DNA of 64,000 nt from Gammaproteobacteria bacterium UBA5078 (GTDB lineage Bacteria; Pseudomonadota; Gammaproteobacteria; Pseudomonadales; Pseudohongiellaceae). Below are positions 52,040-61,471 of this stretch, piece after piece. The stretch lies in assembly GCA_002416505.1 (NCBI GenBank), contig DIAM01000013.1, positions 230,478-294,477 of the forward strand, written 5' to 3'. Within the stretch, counting starts at the first letter, position 1. Each line of letters opens with the position of its first letter. The notes under the pieces were generated by a model that worked only from the letters and a program-made list of their open reading frames with translations, was not told where the DNA came from and did no database searches. Both the position numbers and the translations under genes were made by a program.

Positions 52040-53566
52040 ATGTCTACCGCTACACAGCAAGCCAAGCCAGGCGAGGTCGCCTTCCGTGGCTTCATCACGC
52101 TATCGATCATGTTGGCCACCATTATGCAGGTGCTCGACACGACGATCGCGAATGTGGCGCTACCCCATATGCAGGGCAGCCTCACCGCCACTCAGGAGCA
52201 GATCACCTGGGTACTGACCTCCTACATCGTCGCCTCCGCGATTATGACCCTGCCCACCGCCTGGCTCGCCGGGCGCTTCGGGCGCAAGCGTGTCTTTCTC
52301 GTAACGGTGGGTGGATTCACCCTCAGCTCCGTATTGTGCGGCATGGCTACTTCCATCGAACAGATGGTGATGTTCCGCATCTTGCAGGGCTGCTTTGGCG
52401 CGGCGCTAGTGCCACTGGCGCAAGCCACGATGCTGGACATCAATCCTCCAGAGAATCACGGCAAGGCGATGGCGATGTGGGGCATGGGTGTCATGATAGG
52501 CCCGATTCTCGGCCCAACTCTCGGCGGCTGGCTTACCGAGTCCTATAACTGGCGCTGGGTGTTTTATATCAATCTTCCTCTGGGCATCATCGCTTTCTTA
52601 GGCATGATGTTCTTCATGCCCGACTCGGATCGGATCAAGCGTCCCTTCGATACCTTCGGCTTCATAATGCTGACGGTCATCATCGGCAGCGCGCAATTAT
52701 TAATGGACCGCGGCGAGCACGCGGGTTGGTTTGAATCGCGCGAGATCTTGATGTATTGCGCACTAGCCGGTTCCGCGCTGTGGATGTATATCGTGCATTC
52801 GATGCGCGCCGAACACCCCTTCCTAACCCCTGCCATCTTCAAAGATCGCAACCTGATGACGAGCCTAGTGTTCATCTTCTTCATCGGCATCATTCTGCTC
52901 GCGACTATGGCCCTGCTGCCCCCTTATATGCAAAACCTGATGGGCTACCCCGTACTCGATGTCGGCATCATCATGGCGCCACGTGGCATTGGTACGATGA
53001 TCGCGATGATGATCGTCGGCAAGCTCAGCAACCATGTCGATGCGCGCGCACTAATCCTGTTCGGCCTTGCCTGCACGGCAAGCTCGCTGTATGCCATGAC
53101 TGGATTCAGCACCTATGTGCCACCCTCCACACTAGTATGGACTGGCATGTTGCAGGGCTTCGGTCTCGGCTTCATCTTCGTGCCCCTAAGCACCGTGGCT
53201 TACGCCACACTGCCAACACAATACCGCGCAGAGGGGGCGAGTGTGTTTAGCCTGAGTCGGAACATGGGCAGTAGTGTGGGGATTTCGGTGGTGATGACGG
53301 TGCTAAGCCGCAATATGGCGGCGAACCACGCCTATCTGACAGAGAACATCACCAGCGCTAGACTCGGCATCGGCTATAACCAGGTGCCCCAAGCCTTATT
53401 GGATAATGCGGGCGGCATGCTGGCGATGCTCGACGCGGAGGTCACCCGCCAGGCTGCCACCATCGCCTATCTGAACGATTTCAAATTAATGATGTGGGTA
53501 GTGCTAGCGGCCTCGCCCCTGGTCTTACTCCTACGCAAGCGCGCGCCGCGGCCAAGCCCTGCCTGA
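52040..53566 (+). CDS. emrB: DHA2-family MFS multidrug transporter, EmrB-like
   Basis: A 508-residue proton antiporter with about 14 hydrophobic helices. MFS motif A is AWLAGRFGRKRVFLVT near residue 70, motif D1-like VLDTTIANVALPHMQGSL near the start, and motif C-like GPILGPTLGGWLTESYNWRWVF near residue 155, all typical of the EmrB/QacA subfamily. Lies 15 bases after the adaptor gene. Ends abutting the convergent cytochrome gene with no space between. Confidence 0.92.
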   Translation: MSTATQQAKPGEVAFRGFITLSIMLATIMQVLDTTIANVALPHMQGSLTATQEQITWVLTSYIVASAIMTLPTAWLAGRFGRKRVFLVTVGGFTLSSVLCGMATSIEQMVMFRILQGCFGAALVPLAQATMLDINPPENHGKAMAMWGMGVMIGPILGPTLGGWLTESYNWRWVFYINLPLGIIAFLGMMFFMPDSDRIKRPFDTFGFIMLTVIIGSAQLLMDRGEHAGWFESREILMYCALAGSALWMYIVHSMRAEHPFLTPAIFKDRNLMTSLVFIFFIGIILLATMALLPPYMQNLMGYPVLDVGIIMAPRGIGTMIAMMIVGKLSNHVDARALILFGLACTASSLYAMTGFSTYVPPSTLVWTGMLQGFGLGFIFVPLSTVAYATLPTQYRAEGASVFSLSRNMGSSVGISVVMTVLSRNMAANHAYLTENITSARLGIGYNQVPQALLDNAGGMLAMLDAEVTRQAATIAYLNDFKLMMWVVLAASPLVLLLRKRAPRPSPA

Positions 53567-53992
53567 TCACTTAGGCAAATAGATATTGTGGCAACCCTCG
53601 CAAGGTGCGTACATCAGCTCGTTACCGGCGCTGAACATCGCCTCCTCGTCGTGATTCTGCACGGCGCGCTGCGCGGTGCGTGCCGCACCGATCAGTTGCT
53701 GCACAAACCCCTGCCAATCCGCGTTTTGCGCCTGCTGGGCATAGGCCCCGTCGGCGCCGCCTTGCGCGGTGAGTTGCGCGGCGGCAATCACGGCATTGGC
53801 GGCCTGATCTAACTCCAGCCATTGCGTATCACTCTTGATCTCGTAGGCGCCCCAGATCTTGTTCGTCGCAGGGGCGATCACCCCCACCATGATCTCGCGC
53901 ATATTCAGTCCCGAGCTCTCGGCGGCCCAGCCAGAGATCGCCATACCAAGACCGACGCTCGCCACCAGCCCTACTCTTGTCCAATGTTTCAT
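53567..53992 (-). CDS. Small periplasmic c-type cytochrome
   Basis: A 141-residue protein with a signal peptide (VGLVASVGLGMAISGWAAE) and a single heme-binding motif CEGCH at residues 131-135, right at the C-terminus. A C-terminal heme site after a helical body is the plan of class II cytochromes (cytochrome c' or c556), though I see no clear proof of the four-helix fold. ATG 53992 has GAGGG upstream; the frame extends to 54145 without support. It follows the gene for a small membrane protein by 17 bases. Electron partner unknown. Confidence 0.75.
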   Translation of the reverse strand: MKHWTRVGLVASVGLGMAISGWAAESSGLNMREIMVGVIAPATNKIWGAYEIKSDTQWLELDQAANAVIAAAQLTAQGGADGAYAQQAQNADWQGFVQQLIGAARTAQRAVQNHDEEAMFSAGNELMYAPCEGCHNIYLPK

Positions 53993-54009
53993 AAACCCTC
54001 TCGTCAGCA

Positions 54010-54480
54010 TCAATTGACCGATTGTCCCGAGGCCATTAGGTCCTCTACATAGAGCACGAAACTCGGATCCTCGCCCTTCAATAATTTGGGCAGATCCGCC
54101 AGATAATTGGCTTTCTTGCACCACTCCTGAATATAGTCTTCCCACGAATTCCAGCGACGCGCCTGCTTCAGGCTCATTGTCTCGTCGAATAGCAACAGAT
54201 AGGCCCGTTCGAACAGGGAGGTCAGCATCGCAAAAATGATCAATTGCCGCTCGCGCTGCTCCTCGTTCAGCTGCGTAGACTCTTCCGAGAAGAGCCGCAG
54301 ATCCGGGTTCTCCAGCGCGACCTTAAGGAAGTCTTGATAGTTATCCGAGAGGAGTTGATAGACCTCCTCCTCCTCATTCTCTCGCTCTTTGCGTTGCTCG
54401 AATAGGAACACGAAGATCGCCAGGGGCAGGCCTACGACCGTCACCACATAGCTAAGTAACTCCCAGGTTGCTAGGGACAT
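54010..54480 (-). CDS. Membrane-anchored protein of unknown function
   Basis: A 156-residue protein with one N-terminal transmembrane helix (WELLSYVVTVVGLPLAIFVFLFEQ) followed by an acidic, helical cytoplasmic part (RKERENEEEEVYQLLSDNYQDFL) rich in Glu, Leu and Arg. Similar one-helix proteins occur in many bacteria without known role. ATG 54480 with AAGGAG eight bases upstream is preferred over the longer frame to 54615. Probably co-transcribed with the following cytochrome gene. Confidence 0.72.
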   Translation of the reverse strand: MSLATWELLSYVVTVVGLPLAIFVFLFEQRKERENEEEEVYQLLSDNYQDFLKVALENPDLRLFSEESTQLNEEQRERQLIIFAMLTSLFERAYLLLFDETMSLKQARRWNSWEDYIQEWCKKANYLADLPKLLKGEDPSFVLYVEDLMASGQSVN

Positions 54481-54682
54481 CTTGCACACTCCTTTTGCCC
54501 TGAAAAACCCGTCGATGGTCGAGCCTCGACGGCTGATGCGGGGTAAATCCACTCCTTTGCAAGATAATGCCAGCTTTCCGGTCGCTCTCCTAGTCAAGCC
54601 ATCGCAGTGCCGCACGCCGAATACTACAAAGAAATGACGAGTTTAGCGCTAATATAACAACGGAAATCGATGGGATGCCCGT

Positions 54683-56119
54683 ATGACTTCCCAGACAAGC
54701 ACACTAATTCCTTTTTTTGAGACTTTGCCGATGGATTCGCGAGACACAATGAACGCCGACACTCAAGATTCTCCCCTTATCGCCCCCCCTTCGCGCAAGA
54801 AGCGCAAGCGTCGCTGGCCCCTGCTGTTGACCATCCTAGTGCTCGCGGGAGGCAGTATCTATTACCTGAACTCCGAGGAGGAAACCGAGGCCGATCAGCC
54901 CCTAGTGTCGACGGTCGAGATCGGCAGCATCATCAACACCATCTCCTCCGCTGGCACGGTCAAGCCGAGTAATTTTGTCGACGTCGGCGCACAGGTCTCC
55001 GGCCAACTCGAGAAGCTCTATGTCGAGGTCGGCGATGTCGTCGAGGAGGGCCAAATTCTTGCAGAGATCGACGCCCGCTCCCAGCAGAGCCGTGTCGATG
55101 CCAGCCGTTCCGCCATTGAGGCGCAGGAGGCTCAAATCGCCTCGCGCCGCGCCACCCTGGATCTGGCCAAGACCAATAAGGAGCGTCAGGAGCGCCTTAT
55201 GGCTGCCAATGCCACTAGTCAGCAAGACTTCGACACCGCCGTCGCGAACCTGGCCAACGCCGAAGCCAGCCTGATTCAACTAGAGAAGCAGATTCAACAG
55301 TCTCGCGCCAGCCTGCTCTCCGATGAGACCGAGCTGGAGTACACCCGCATCTACGCGCCGCTGGCAGGCACCATCGTCTCGATCGAGATGAACGAGGGCC
55401 GCACGCTAAACGCCAATCAGAATGCGCCGACGATCCTGCGCATCGCCGACCTGACACTGATGACCGTAGAGGCCGAGATCTCCGAGGCCGACATCGGCAG
55501 CTTGAAGAAGGGCATGGAAATCTACTTCACTACCTTGAGCGGTGGCACGCGCCGCTGGACCGGCGAACTGCGCCAGATTCTGCCAACGCCAGTGGTGACC
55601 AGCAATGTGGTGCTCTATACCGGCCTTTTCGATGTACGCAATGAGGACGGCACCCTGTTGCCGGAGATGACCGCACAGGTCTTCTTCATCACCTCCTCCG
55701 CCCGCGACGTGTTGACCGTGCCACTAGGCGCATTGACCTTTGTCGATCCCGAACAGCTAGCACAGGGAGCTACTACTAACGGCGAAGGGGCAGTGCCGGC
55801 CGCAGCACAACGCCCCACTGCGGGAGCACAACGACCCGCTGGGACAGGACAGCGACCAGCCGGTGGGCGTCGCCCACAGGCGAGCCAAGCGAGCGGCGAT
55901 GCTACCGCTCGACGCATCGCCTTCACGCGCGTGCTTCAAGCCGATGGAACTGAAGAGCAGCGCCGCGTTGTGGTTGGGGTGACTAGCCGGGTCAGTGCCG
56001 AGATCATCAGTGGTCTTCAAGAGGGCGACCAAGTCGTGGCCGGCATCATCCAAGCTGCAGCGATTCCCACTGTCAGGACAGATTCTGGGCCCGGTGGCTT
56101 CCCTGGAGGCTTCAGATGA
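54683..56119 (+). CDS. macA: MacA-like periplasmic adaptor of an ABC efflux pump
   Basis: A 478-residue membrane fusion protein. After a basic stretch (RKKRKRRW) comes one transmembrane helix, then barrel-sandwich halves VETIGSxxNT-like VEIGSIINTISSAGTVKPSNFVDVGAQVSGQLEKLYVEVGDVVEEGQ and YTRIYAPLAGTIVSIEMNEG around a coiled coil. An unusual low-complexity segment rich in Pro, Ala, Gln and Arg (about residues 365-400) interrupts the C-terminal part. ATG 54683 is the longest choice; ATG 54731 and 54749 are also possible. Overlaps macB as ATGA. Confidence 0.87.
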   Translation: MTSQTSTLIPFFETLPMDSRDTMNADTQDSPLIAPPSRKKRKRRWPLLLTILVLAGGSIYYLNSEEETEADQPLVSTVEIGSIINTISSAGTVKPSNFVDVGAQVSGQLEKLYVEVGDVVEEGQILAEIDARSQQSRVDASRSAIEAQEAQIASRRATLDLAKTNKERQERLMAANATSQQDFDTAVANLANAEASLIQLEKQIQQSRASLLSDETELEYTRIYAPLAGTIVSIEMNEGRTLNANQNAPTILRIADLTLMTVEAEISEADIGSLKKGMEIYFTTLSGGTRRWTGELRQILPTPVVTSNVVLYTGLFDVRNEDGTLLPEMTAQVFFITSSARDVLTVPLGALTFVDPEQLAQGATTNGEGAVPAAAQRPTAGAQRPAGTGQRPAGGRRPQASQASGDATARRIAFTRVLQADGTEEQRRVVVGVTSRVSAEIISGLQEGDQVVAGIIQAAAIPTVRTDSGPGGFPGGFR

Positions 56120-58152
56120 GCATAGGCGTTCTTGATGGAAGCGCCCTGCCCGATGACGGCACATTGGCCGAACAAATGGCTGCTAGCGACCTATTGTCTA
56201 CCCCTATCATCGAGCTGCGTAATATTAAGCGCACCTTCGTCACGGGCGGTGGCGTGGAAGTACACGCCCTGCGCGGCATCGACCTGAAGATTCATATGGG
56301 CGAGTTTGTCGCCATCATGGGGCAGTCCGGTTCCGGCAAGTCCACCATGATGAACATCTTGGGTTGTCTCGACAAAGCCACAGACGGCACCTATCTTTTC
56401 GCCGGTCGCGATATTCGCAACTTCGCCCCCGACGATCTGGCGTGGCTGCGCCGCGAGGCCTTCGGCTTCGTATTCCAGAGCTATAACCTACTGCCTCACG
56501 CCAGTGCCGAGGAGAACGTGGAGATCCCCGCGATCTACGCCGGTTACTCTGCCCGCGAACGCCAGGTTAAGGCTGAAGCCTTACTAACCTCACTTGGTTT
56601 AGGCGATCGTATGGATCACCGTCCAAGCCAATTGTCAGGTGGCCAGCAGCAGCGCGTCTCGATCGCTCGCGCACTCATGAACGGTGGCAATATCATCCTA
56701 GCGGACGAACCCACAGGCGCATTGGATTCCCAGAGTGGCGTGGAAGTCATGGCGCTTCTTAAGGATCTCGCCAGACAGGGCCATACCGTCATTCTCATTA
56801 CCCACGACCCAGAGGTCGCCTTGCAGGCGGACCGCATCATCGAGTTTAAGGATGGCAAGGTTATAGAGGATCGGCGGCAAGACGGTGTCGAGTTCAAGCC
56901 AAGAGGCAATGAGCAGTTGCGACAATTATTTATGAATCGCAAGATCGCCTCGCCACTGGCCGGTGTGGCCGAAGCCATCAACATGGCCCTGCGCTCCCTG
57001 ACTGCCAATATATTCCGAACTATTCTGACCCTACTCGGCATCGTGATTGGCGTCGCCTCTGTGGTGGCGATGCTGGCGATAGGCGAAGGCGCGAGCCAGG
57101 AGATCGTGGACCGCATCAGCTCGATCGGCACCAATATACTAACGCTACAGCCGGCACGAATTCCTGGGCAACGGCGCTCTATGCCCTCAACGCTTACCTT
57201 CGAAGATGCCGACGAGATTCTCGCATCCATTCCGAATGTACTTGGCACCTTGCCAGAATTGCAGGGCAGTTACACGGTGCGTTATGGACGCCAAGATTAT
57301 TCCACCACAGTCACCGCCACTGGCGAAACATTACCGGAGCTTCGCAACTGGCCGCTATCCCAAGGCGTATTTTTTACCCGCAATGATAGCGACCGCTATG
57401 TCTCGGTTGCCGTGCTCGGCGCGACGGTGGCAGAAGAGTTGTTCGAAAATGGGGAAAATCCGTTAGGCGAATTTATTTTAATTCGCAACGTCCCCTTCCA
57501 AATCATCGGCGTGCTAACCCGCAAGGGCTCCTCCGGTTTCGGAGGCAGAGACCAAGACGATGCGGTATTCGTGCCATTGAAGGCCGGGGCGTTGCGACTC
57601 TTCGGCGCAACCGTCGCGAACTCTATAACGGTGGCCGTGGATGATATCGGAAAAATCAATCAGACCGAGGCGAATCTTAGCGAGTTTATGATCGCGCGCC
57701 ACGGCAGTGAAGATTTCCGCATCTTCAACAGCGCGGAATTGCTCGACACAGTCTCCGCCTCGCAAGACACAATGACGATGCTACTGGGCTCCGTCGCGGC
57801 GATCTCCCTATTAGTGGGCGGCATCGGCGTGATGAACATCATGCTGGTCTCGGTGACCGAGCGTACTCGTGAGATCGGCATTCGCATGGCCACCGGTGCG
57901 CGGCAGTCCGATATCCTTGCGCAGTTTCTCTCCGAGGCGATCGTGGTCTCCGGCGTAGGGGGTATGATCGGCGTCGGCATCGGCGTCGGGGCGGGACTGA
58001 TTATGCAGTACTTCGGCGTGGCCATTAAGTTCACCTCCACCCCGATGATTCTGGCCTTCTGCAGCGCCGCTGCCACGGGCCTGGTATTTGGTTTTACGCC
58101 AGCGCGTAAGGCCGCTCGACTCGACCCAGTGGTCGCGCTCGCCAACGAATAA
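56116..58152 (+). CDS. macB: MacB-type ABC transporter, fused ATPase and permease
   Basis: A 678-residue fusion of an ABC ATPase (residues about 30-265) and a MacB-type permease. ATPase motifs are GQSGSGKST (Walker A), LSGGQQQRVSIARAL (signature), IILADEPTGALDS (Walker B) and ITHDP. The permease has one helix near residue 300, a periplasmic domain and three C-terminal helices (the FtsX-like AISLLVGGIGVMNIMLVSVTERTREIGIRMATGA block). With macA and the following outer-membrane gene it forms a tripartite pump. The substrate may be a macrolide, peptide or other metabolite; not decidable here. Confidence 0.93.
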   Translation: MSIGVLDGSALPDDGTLAEQMAASDLLSTPIIELRNIKRTFVTGGGVEVHALRGIDLKIHMGEFVAIMGQSGSGKSTMMNILGCLDKATDGTYLFAGRDIRNFAPDDLAWLRREAFGFVFQSYNLLPHASAEENVEIPAIYAGYSARERQVKAEALLTSLGLGDRMDHRPSQLSGGQQQRVSIARALMNGGNIILADEPTGALDSQSGVEVMALLKDLARQGHTVILITHDPEVALQADRIIEFKDGKVIEDRRQDGVEFKPRGNEQLRQLFMNRKIASPLAGVAEAINMALRSLTANIFRTILTLLGIVIGVASVVAMLAIGEGASQEIVDRISSIGTNILTLQPARIPGQRRSMPSTLTFEDADEILASIPNVLGTLPELQGSYTVRYGRQDYSTTVTATGETLPELRNWPLSQGVFFTRNDSDRYVSVAVLGATVAEELFENGENPLGEFILIRNVPFQIIGVLTRKGSSGFGGRDQDDAVFVPLKAGALRLFGATVANSITVAVDDIGKINQTEANLSEFMIARHGSEDFRIFNSAELLDTVSASQDTMTMLLGSVAAISLLVGGIGVMNIMLVSVTERTREIGIRMATGARQSDILAQFLSEAIVVSGVGGMIGVGIGVGAGLIMQYFGVAIKFTSTPMILAFCSAAATGLVFGFTPARKAARLDPVVALANE

Positions 58153-58165
58153 GGAAACAGGAAGC

Positions 58166-59584
58166 ATGCGTCATTCTATAGTCCAAGCACTGACTCGCTC
58201 ACTTTTGGGCAGCGGCATCGCATTAACACTCACTGCCTGTGCGCTACACACCGACGTACCGGAACTCGCCGCCGGCGATGTGCCAGACGCCTGGGTAGCG
58301 CCCGTCGACGAGGCGGCCGCGGCTTGGCCCCAGAATACATGGTGGGACGGCTTCGCGGACCCGGAACTGAGCAGCCTGATCGACACGATCGCGCAGCAAA
58401 ATTTCGACCTCGCTAACAACCGTCGCACGCTAGAGGCCGCGCAGATTACACTGCGAGAGGCCGGATTCGAGCTACTGCCCACCGGCAGTATCACGCTTGG
58501 CACAGGCGCGAGTTATAGCGAGAGCCGCAGCGAGGGCAGCACGCAGAGTAGCAGCCCCAATGTCCCCTTCGAATTAGGCGCCTCGCTCAGCTATGGCAAT
58601 ATTATTGCTAAGCCTGCCATCTATACCAAGGCGGTTGCCGATTACGAGTCACGCGCCGCACAGAGCGCCGATGTGGCACTGACGACACTCGGCACCTCGG
58701 CCTCTACCTATTTCCAGTTGTTGCTGATCCGCGACAAGATCACCGCCTCGTTGCAGAACGTCGAGAATGCCCAGGCGATCAGCAATATTGCCAATGCCCG
58801 CGTTGAGGCCGGCGTCGCCGTGCCCATAGAGGCACTGCAGCAACAGATCGCCCTACAGAGGGAGATGGCGAATCTAAGCAACTTCCGCCAGAGTGAACTG
58901 TCCGCCCTCGCCTCCCTCGCGTTACTGTCCGGAACCGGCGTGCAAGACTTCACCGTTGCGGGGGAAACTCTGAACGAAGTTACAGTCCCGAACGTGCAAC
59001 CCGGCCTGCCCTCGGAGCTGTTATTGCGCCGCCCTGACCTCGTGCAAGCCGAGGCGCAGCTGCGCAGCTCGAGCGCAAATGTCGACATCGTGCGTACCGC
59101 CTACTTCCCTAGCATCTCACTGACAAGCAATCTCAGTGCAGGAAGCACCTCCTTGACCGAACTGATCTCCTCGCCCGAGACCTTCCTGAGCCTCAATGCA
59201 TCGGTAGTGCAGACGCTGCTGGACAATGGCCAGCGCGACCGCAACCTAGAGCGCTCACAGCTCACGCTGGAGAGCAGCCTCGCGGACTATCGCAAGACGG
59301 TGTTGGCGGCCTTCAACGAGATCGAGGTACTACTGAGTAATATGCAGGTACAGAATCAGCTCCTGGAAGTGGCACAGCAGAACCTCGTTGCGGCGGAAGA
59401 GTCCTTTCGCATCGCGCAGGTCCGCTACGAGGAAGGCGTCACCGACTTCCAGACCGTGCTGACTTCGCAGAACACGCTGTTCTCTACTCGCAATAGCTAT
59501 CTGGACACCAAGCTCTCGCAGCTCAACACCAGTGTGAGCCTCTATCAGGCGCTCGGCGGCGGCTGGGAGAAGGAGGCACTCTAG
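58166..59584 (+). CDS. NodT-family outer-membrane efflux lipoprotein (TolC-like)
   Basis: A 472-residue outer-membrane factor with a lipobox (LTAC, Cys25) and two OEP repeats: WWDGFADPELSSLIDTIAQQNFDLANNRRTLEAAQ in the first and LPSELLLRRPDLVQAEAQLRSSSANVDIVRTAYFPSISL in the second. This makes the trimeric exit duct for the upstream MacAB pair, 13 bases away. ATG 58166 with AGGAA upstream gives a proper signal; the longer frame from 58088 lies in macB and has none. It might also serve the EmrAB pump, which lacks its own duct in the operon. Confidence 0.9.
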   Translation: MRHSIVQALTRSLLGSGIALTLTACALHTDVPELAAGDVPDAWVAPVDEAAAAWPQNTWWDGFADPELSSLIDTIAQQNFDLANNRRTLEAAQITLREAGFELLPTGSITLGTGASYSESRSEGSTQSSSPNVPFELGASLSYGNIIAKPAIYTKAVADYESRAAQSADVALTTLGTSASTYFQLLLIRDKITASLQNVENAQAISNIANARVEAGVAVPIEALQQQIALQREMANLSNFRQSELSALASLALLSGTGVQDFTVAGETLNEVTVPNVQPGLPSELLLRRPDLVQAEAQLRSSSANVDIVRTAYFPSISLTSNLSAGSTSLTELISSPETFLSLNASVVQTLLDNGQRDRNLERSQLTLESSLADYRKTVLAAFNEIEVLLSNMQVQNQLLEVAQQNLVAAEESFRIAQVRYEEGVTDFQTVLTSQNTLFSTRNSYLDTKLSQLNTSVSLYQALGGGWEKEAL

Positions 59585-59653
59585 CCCCCTACTGGAGATT
59601 GGGCGGTCGATGGGCTAAAGTGGCGCTTCGTTTGAACATCAGAGAAGCTATTG

Positions 59654-60502
59654 ATGCCCGCTGCAGGTGACGCTCAAAAATCCCGCAAACAACGCGTCTA
59701 TGACGTGATCTTTGGTTACGACACCAAGGCCGGTAAGACATTCGATCTGGTGCTGATCATCATGATCAGTGCCAGCGTGTTCGCCGTGATGCTGGACTCC
59801 ATAGGCTGGCAGAGCGCCACATTCAACCGCAGCCTGTTCATCCTCGAATGGCTCTTTACGCTGGCCTTTACCCTCGAATATGGCCTGCGCATCTACAGCT
59901 CACCGAAGCCACGAAGCTATGTGCTGAGCTACTACGGGCTCATCGACCTACTCTCCATCCTGCCCACCTACCTCGCCTACTTCTTTGCCGGCGCCAACTT
60001 CCTGGTGGTCATTCGCGTTTTGCGCGTACTGCGCATATTTCGAGTTTTAAAACTGTTTCGCTATATGGGCGAGGCCAATCTCCTATTCGGCGCACTGGTC
60101 AATGCCAGGCGTAAGATCTTCGTGTTTATGTTTGCCGTATTTAATCTGGTAATCGTATTCGGCACCCTAATGTTTATCATCGAGGGTCCCGAAAATGGCT
60201 TCGGCAATATTCCACAGAGCATCTACTGGGCGATTGTGACTATTACCACGGTAGGCTATGGCGATATCGCACCCCACACGCCATTGGGTCAGGCCATCGC
60301 AGCACTAGCGATGATCTGCGGCTACGCGATCATCGCAGTGCCAACAGGCATCATCGGCGCGGAATTGATGCAAGAGTTCCAGACCCGCGGCACACCCTCA
60401 CCGCACCGCAAGACCGCGTGCCCCCATTGCGAGGCGAAAGACCATCAAACCGACGCCACCTATTGCCGGCTATGCGGCGGCTTGCTTGCGCCCGAGAAAT
60501 AG
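59654..60502 (+). CDS. Voltage-gated-type potassium channel with C-terminal zinc ribbon
   Basis: A 282-residue six-helix channel. The S4 voltage sensor is RVLRVLRIFRVLKLFR, with Arg or Lys at every third place, and the selectivity filter is TVGYGD at residues 199-204. The tail after S6 has two C-x2-C pairs (CPHC and CRLC, 12 residues apart), a zinc ribbon in place of a KTN/RCK or cyclic-nucleotide domain. ATG 59654 is chosen over TTG 59651. Stands alone between the efflux operon and an unknown gene; the ribbon may tetramerise or sense metal or redox state, which is a guess. Confidence 0.88.
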   Translation: MPAAGDAQKSRKQRVYDVIFGYDTKAGKTFDLVLIIMISASVFAVMLDSIGWQSATFNRSLFILEWLFTLAFTLEYGLRIYSSPKPRSYVLSYYGLIDLLSILPTYLAYFFAGANFLVVIRVLRVLRIFRVLKLFRYMGEANLLFGALVNARRKIFVFMFAVFNLVIVFGTLMFIIEGPENGFGNIPQSIYWAIVTITTVGYGDIAPHTPLGQAIAALAMICGYAIIAVPTGIIGAELMQEFQTRGTPSPHRKTACPHCEAKDHQTDATYCRLCGGLLAPEK

Positions 60503-60525
60503 CGCTTCGAAAATAGCAGCACTGC

Positions 60526-61023
60526 TTATTCCAAAAGGAAGCTAATCTGCTCGCCATTGACTTGCACCGCATAAGTGCCAGCAGACAGATCCGTCACATC
60601 TAAGGCGACAGTAGCGCTGAAAGGCTCAAGCACTTGCACACATGCGACGAGAGTTTGCAGTGGCGTCTGGGCGAATACCGCATAGAAAGTAGACCCCTTA
60701 CGCGTGACCGCGGTCTCCAATTCGATGCAGGGATTGGCCATATAACCACTGACGACAAGCTCCACTTTAAGTGGCTCTGTCGCAACGATGTTCACGGATT
60801 TTTCGGTGACCGTGGCAAGACTTTTTTCAACGCCGCCCAGCACTGTAAAGTCACCGTCTTTGGTAAGTTCCAACTCCACCTGCTGATAAAACCGTGTGCT
60901 ACCCCCTTCCACGACAATCGCATCGCCTAAGTTCAACACATTGTCTGAAAGTAAAACCGGTTCCGCTTGTGCCCCATGCATCGCTGTTAGCATGGCGACT
61001 AGCCCAAGAGTTGATTTTTGCAT
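60526..61023 (-). CDS. Predicted secreted protein of unknown function
   Basis: A 165-residue protein with a Sec signal peptide (STLGLVAMLTAMHGAQA, probable cut after AQA near residue 20). The mature part looks like beta strands (VELELTKDGDFTVLGGV, ATVALDVTDLSAGTYAVQVNGEQISFLLE), with two cysteines that may form a disulfide. The last block resembles the edge of an Ig- or bacterial beta-sandwich fold. I do not recognise a family. Convergent with the channel gene. Confidence 0.62.
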   Translation of the reverse strand: MQKSTLGLVAMLTAMHGAQAEPVLLSDNVLNLGDAIVVEGGSTRFYQQVELELTKDGDFTVLGGVEKSLATVTEKSVNIVATEPLKVELVVSGYMANPCIELETAVTRKGSTFYAVFAQTPLQTLVACVQVLEPFSATVALDVTDLSAGTYAVQVNGEQISFLLE

Positions 61024-61098
61024 TTTACAGCCCTCCCTAACGAACTAGGCCGTTATTTTATCCCCGTTTTCTCGACCCGACAACATAGCGCAAGAGCC

Positions 61099-61464
61099 CT
61101 ACTTTTTCTTCGCTAGCGCCTCCTTGAGCCCGGCGAATGGATTATGGGTAGCGGCGCTGGTCTGATTCTCCGCATGCCCGCCGTAGCGAATGAAGTTCGC
61201 AAACTTGCTGTGCTCCTCATCGTGGCAATACAGGCACAGCAATTCCCAATTGCTACCGTCGCTCGGGTTGTCGTCATGATTATGATTGACGTGATGTACC
61301 GTGAGTTCGCTGAGATTGGGGCGAGTGAACTCGCGCGCGCAGCGCCCGCAGATCCACGGGTACAGCTTCAGCGCCTGTTCGCGATAGCCCTTCTCGCGTT
61401 TGGCCATATAATCGCGCTGGGCATCCAACGCACGATCGGCTTTCGAAGTATTCATCTTGTCCAT
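61099..61464 (-). CDS. yajD: HNH nuclease family protein YajD
   Basis: A 121-residue HNH-type protein. It has a zinc knuckle CGRC near residue 40, then LTVHHVNHNHDDNPSDGSNWELLCLYCHDEEHSKF with the HNH core His-His...Asn...His and a second C-x2-C. It corresponds to E. coli YajD. The family has the fold of a nuclease, but a physiological substrate is not established. The tail (KEALAKKK) is basic. A degraded fragment lies just upstream. Confidence 0.85.
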   Translation of the reverse strand: MDKMNTSKADRALDAQRDYMAKREKGYREQALKLYPWICGRCAREFTRPNLSELTVHHVNHNHDDNPSDGSNWELLCLYCHDEEHSKFANFIRYGGHAENQTSAATHNPFAGLKEALAKKK

Positions 61465-61471
61465 AGGGTTC

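Noticed and set aside
51880..52548. 222-codon open frame across the emrA/emrB junction
   Set aside because: It is in the wrong phase of both transporter genes, is rich in Arg and His, and lacks membrane segments; a typical frame shadow.
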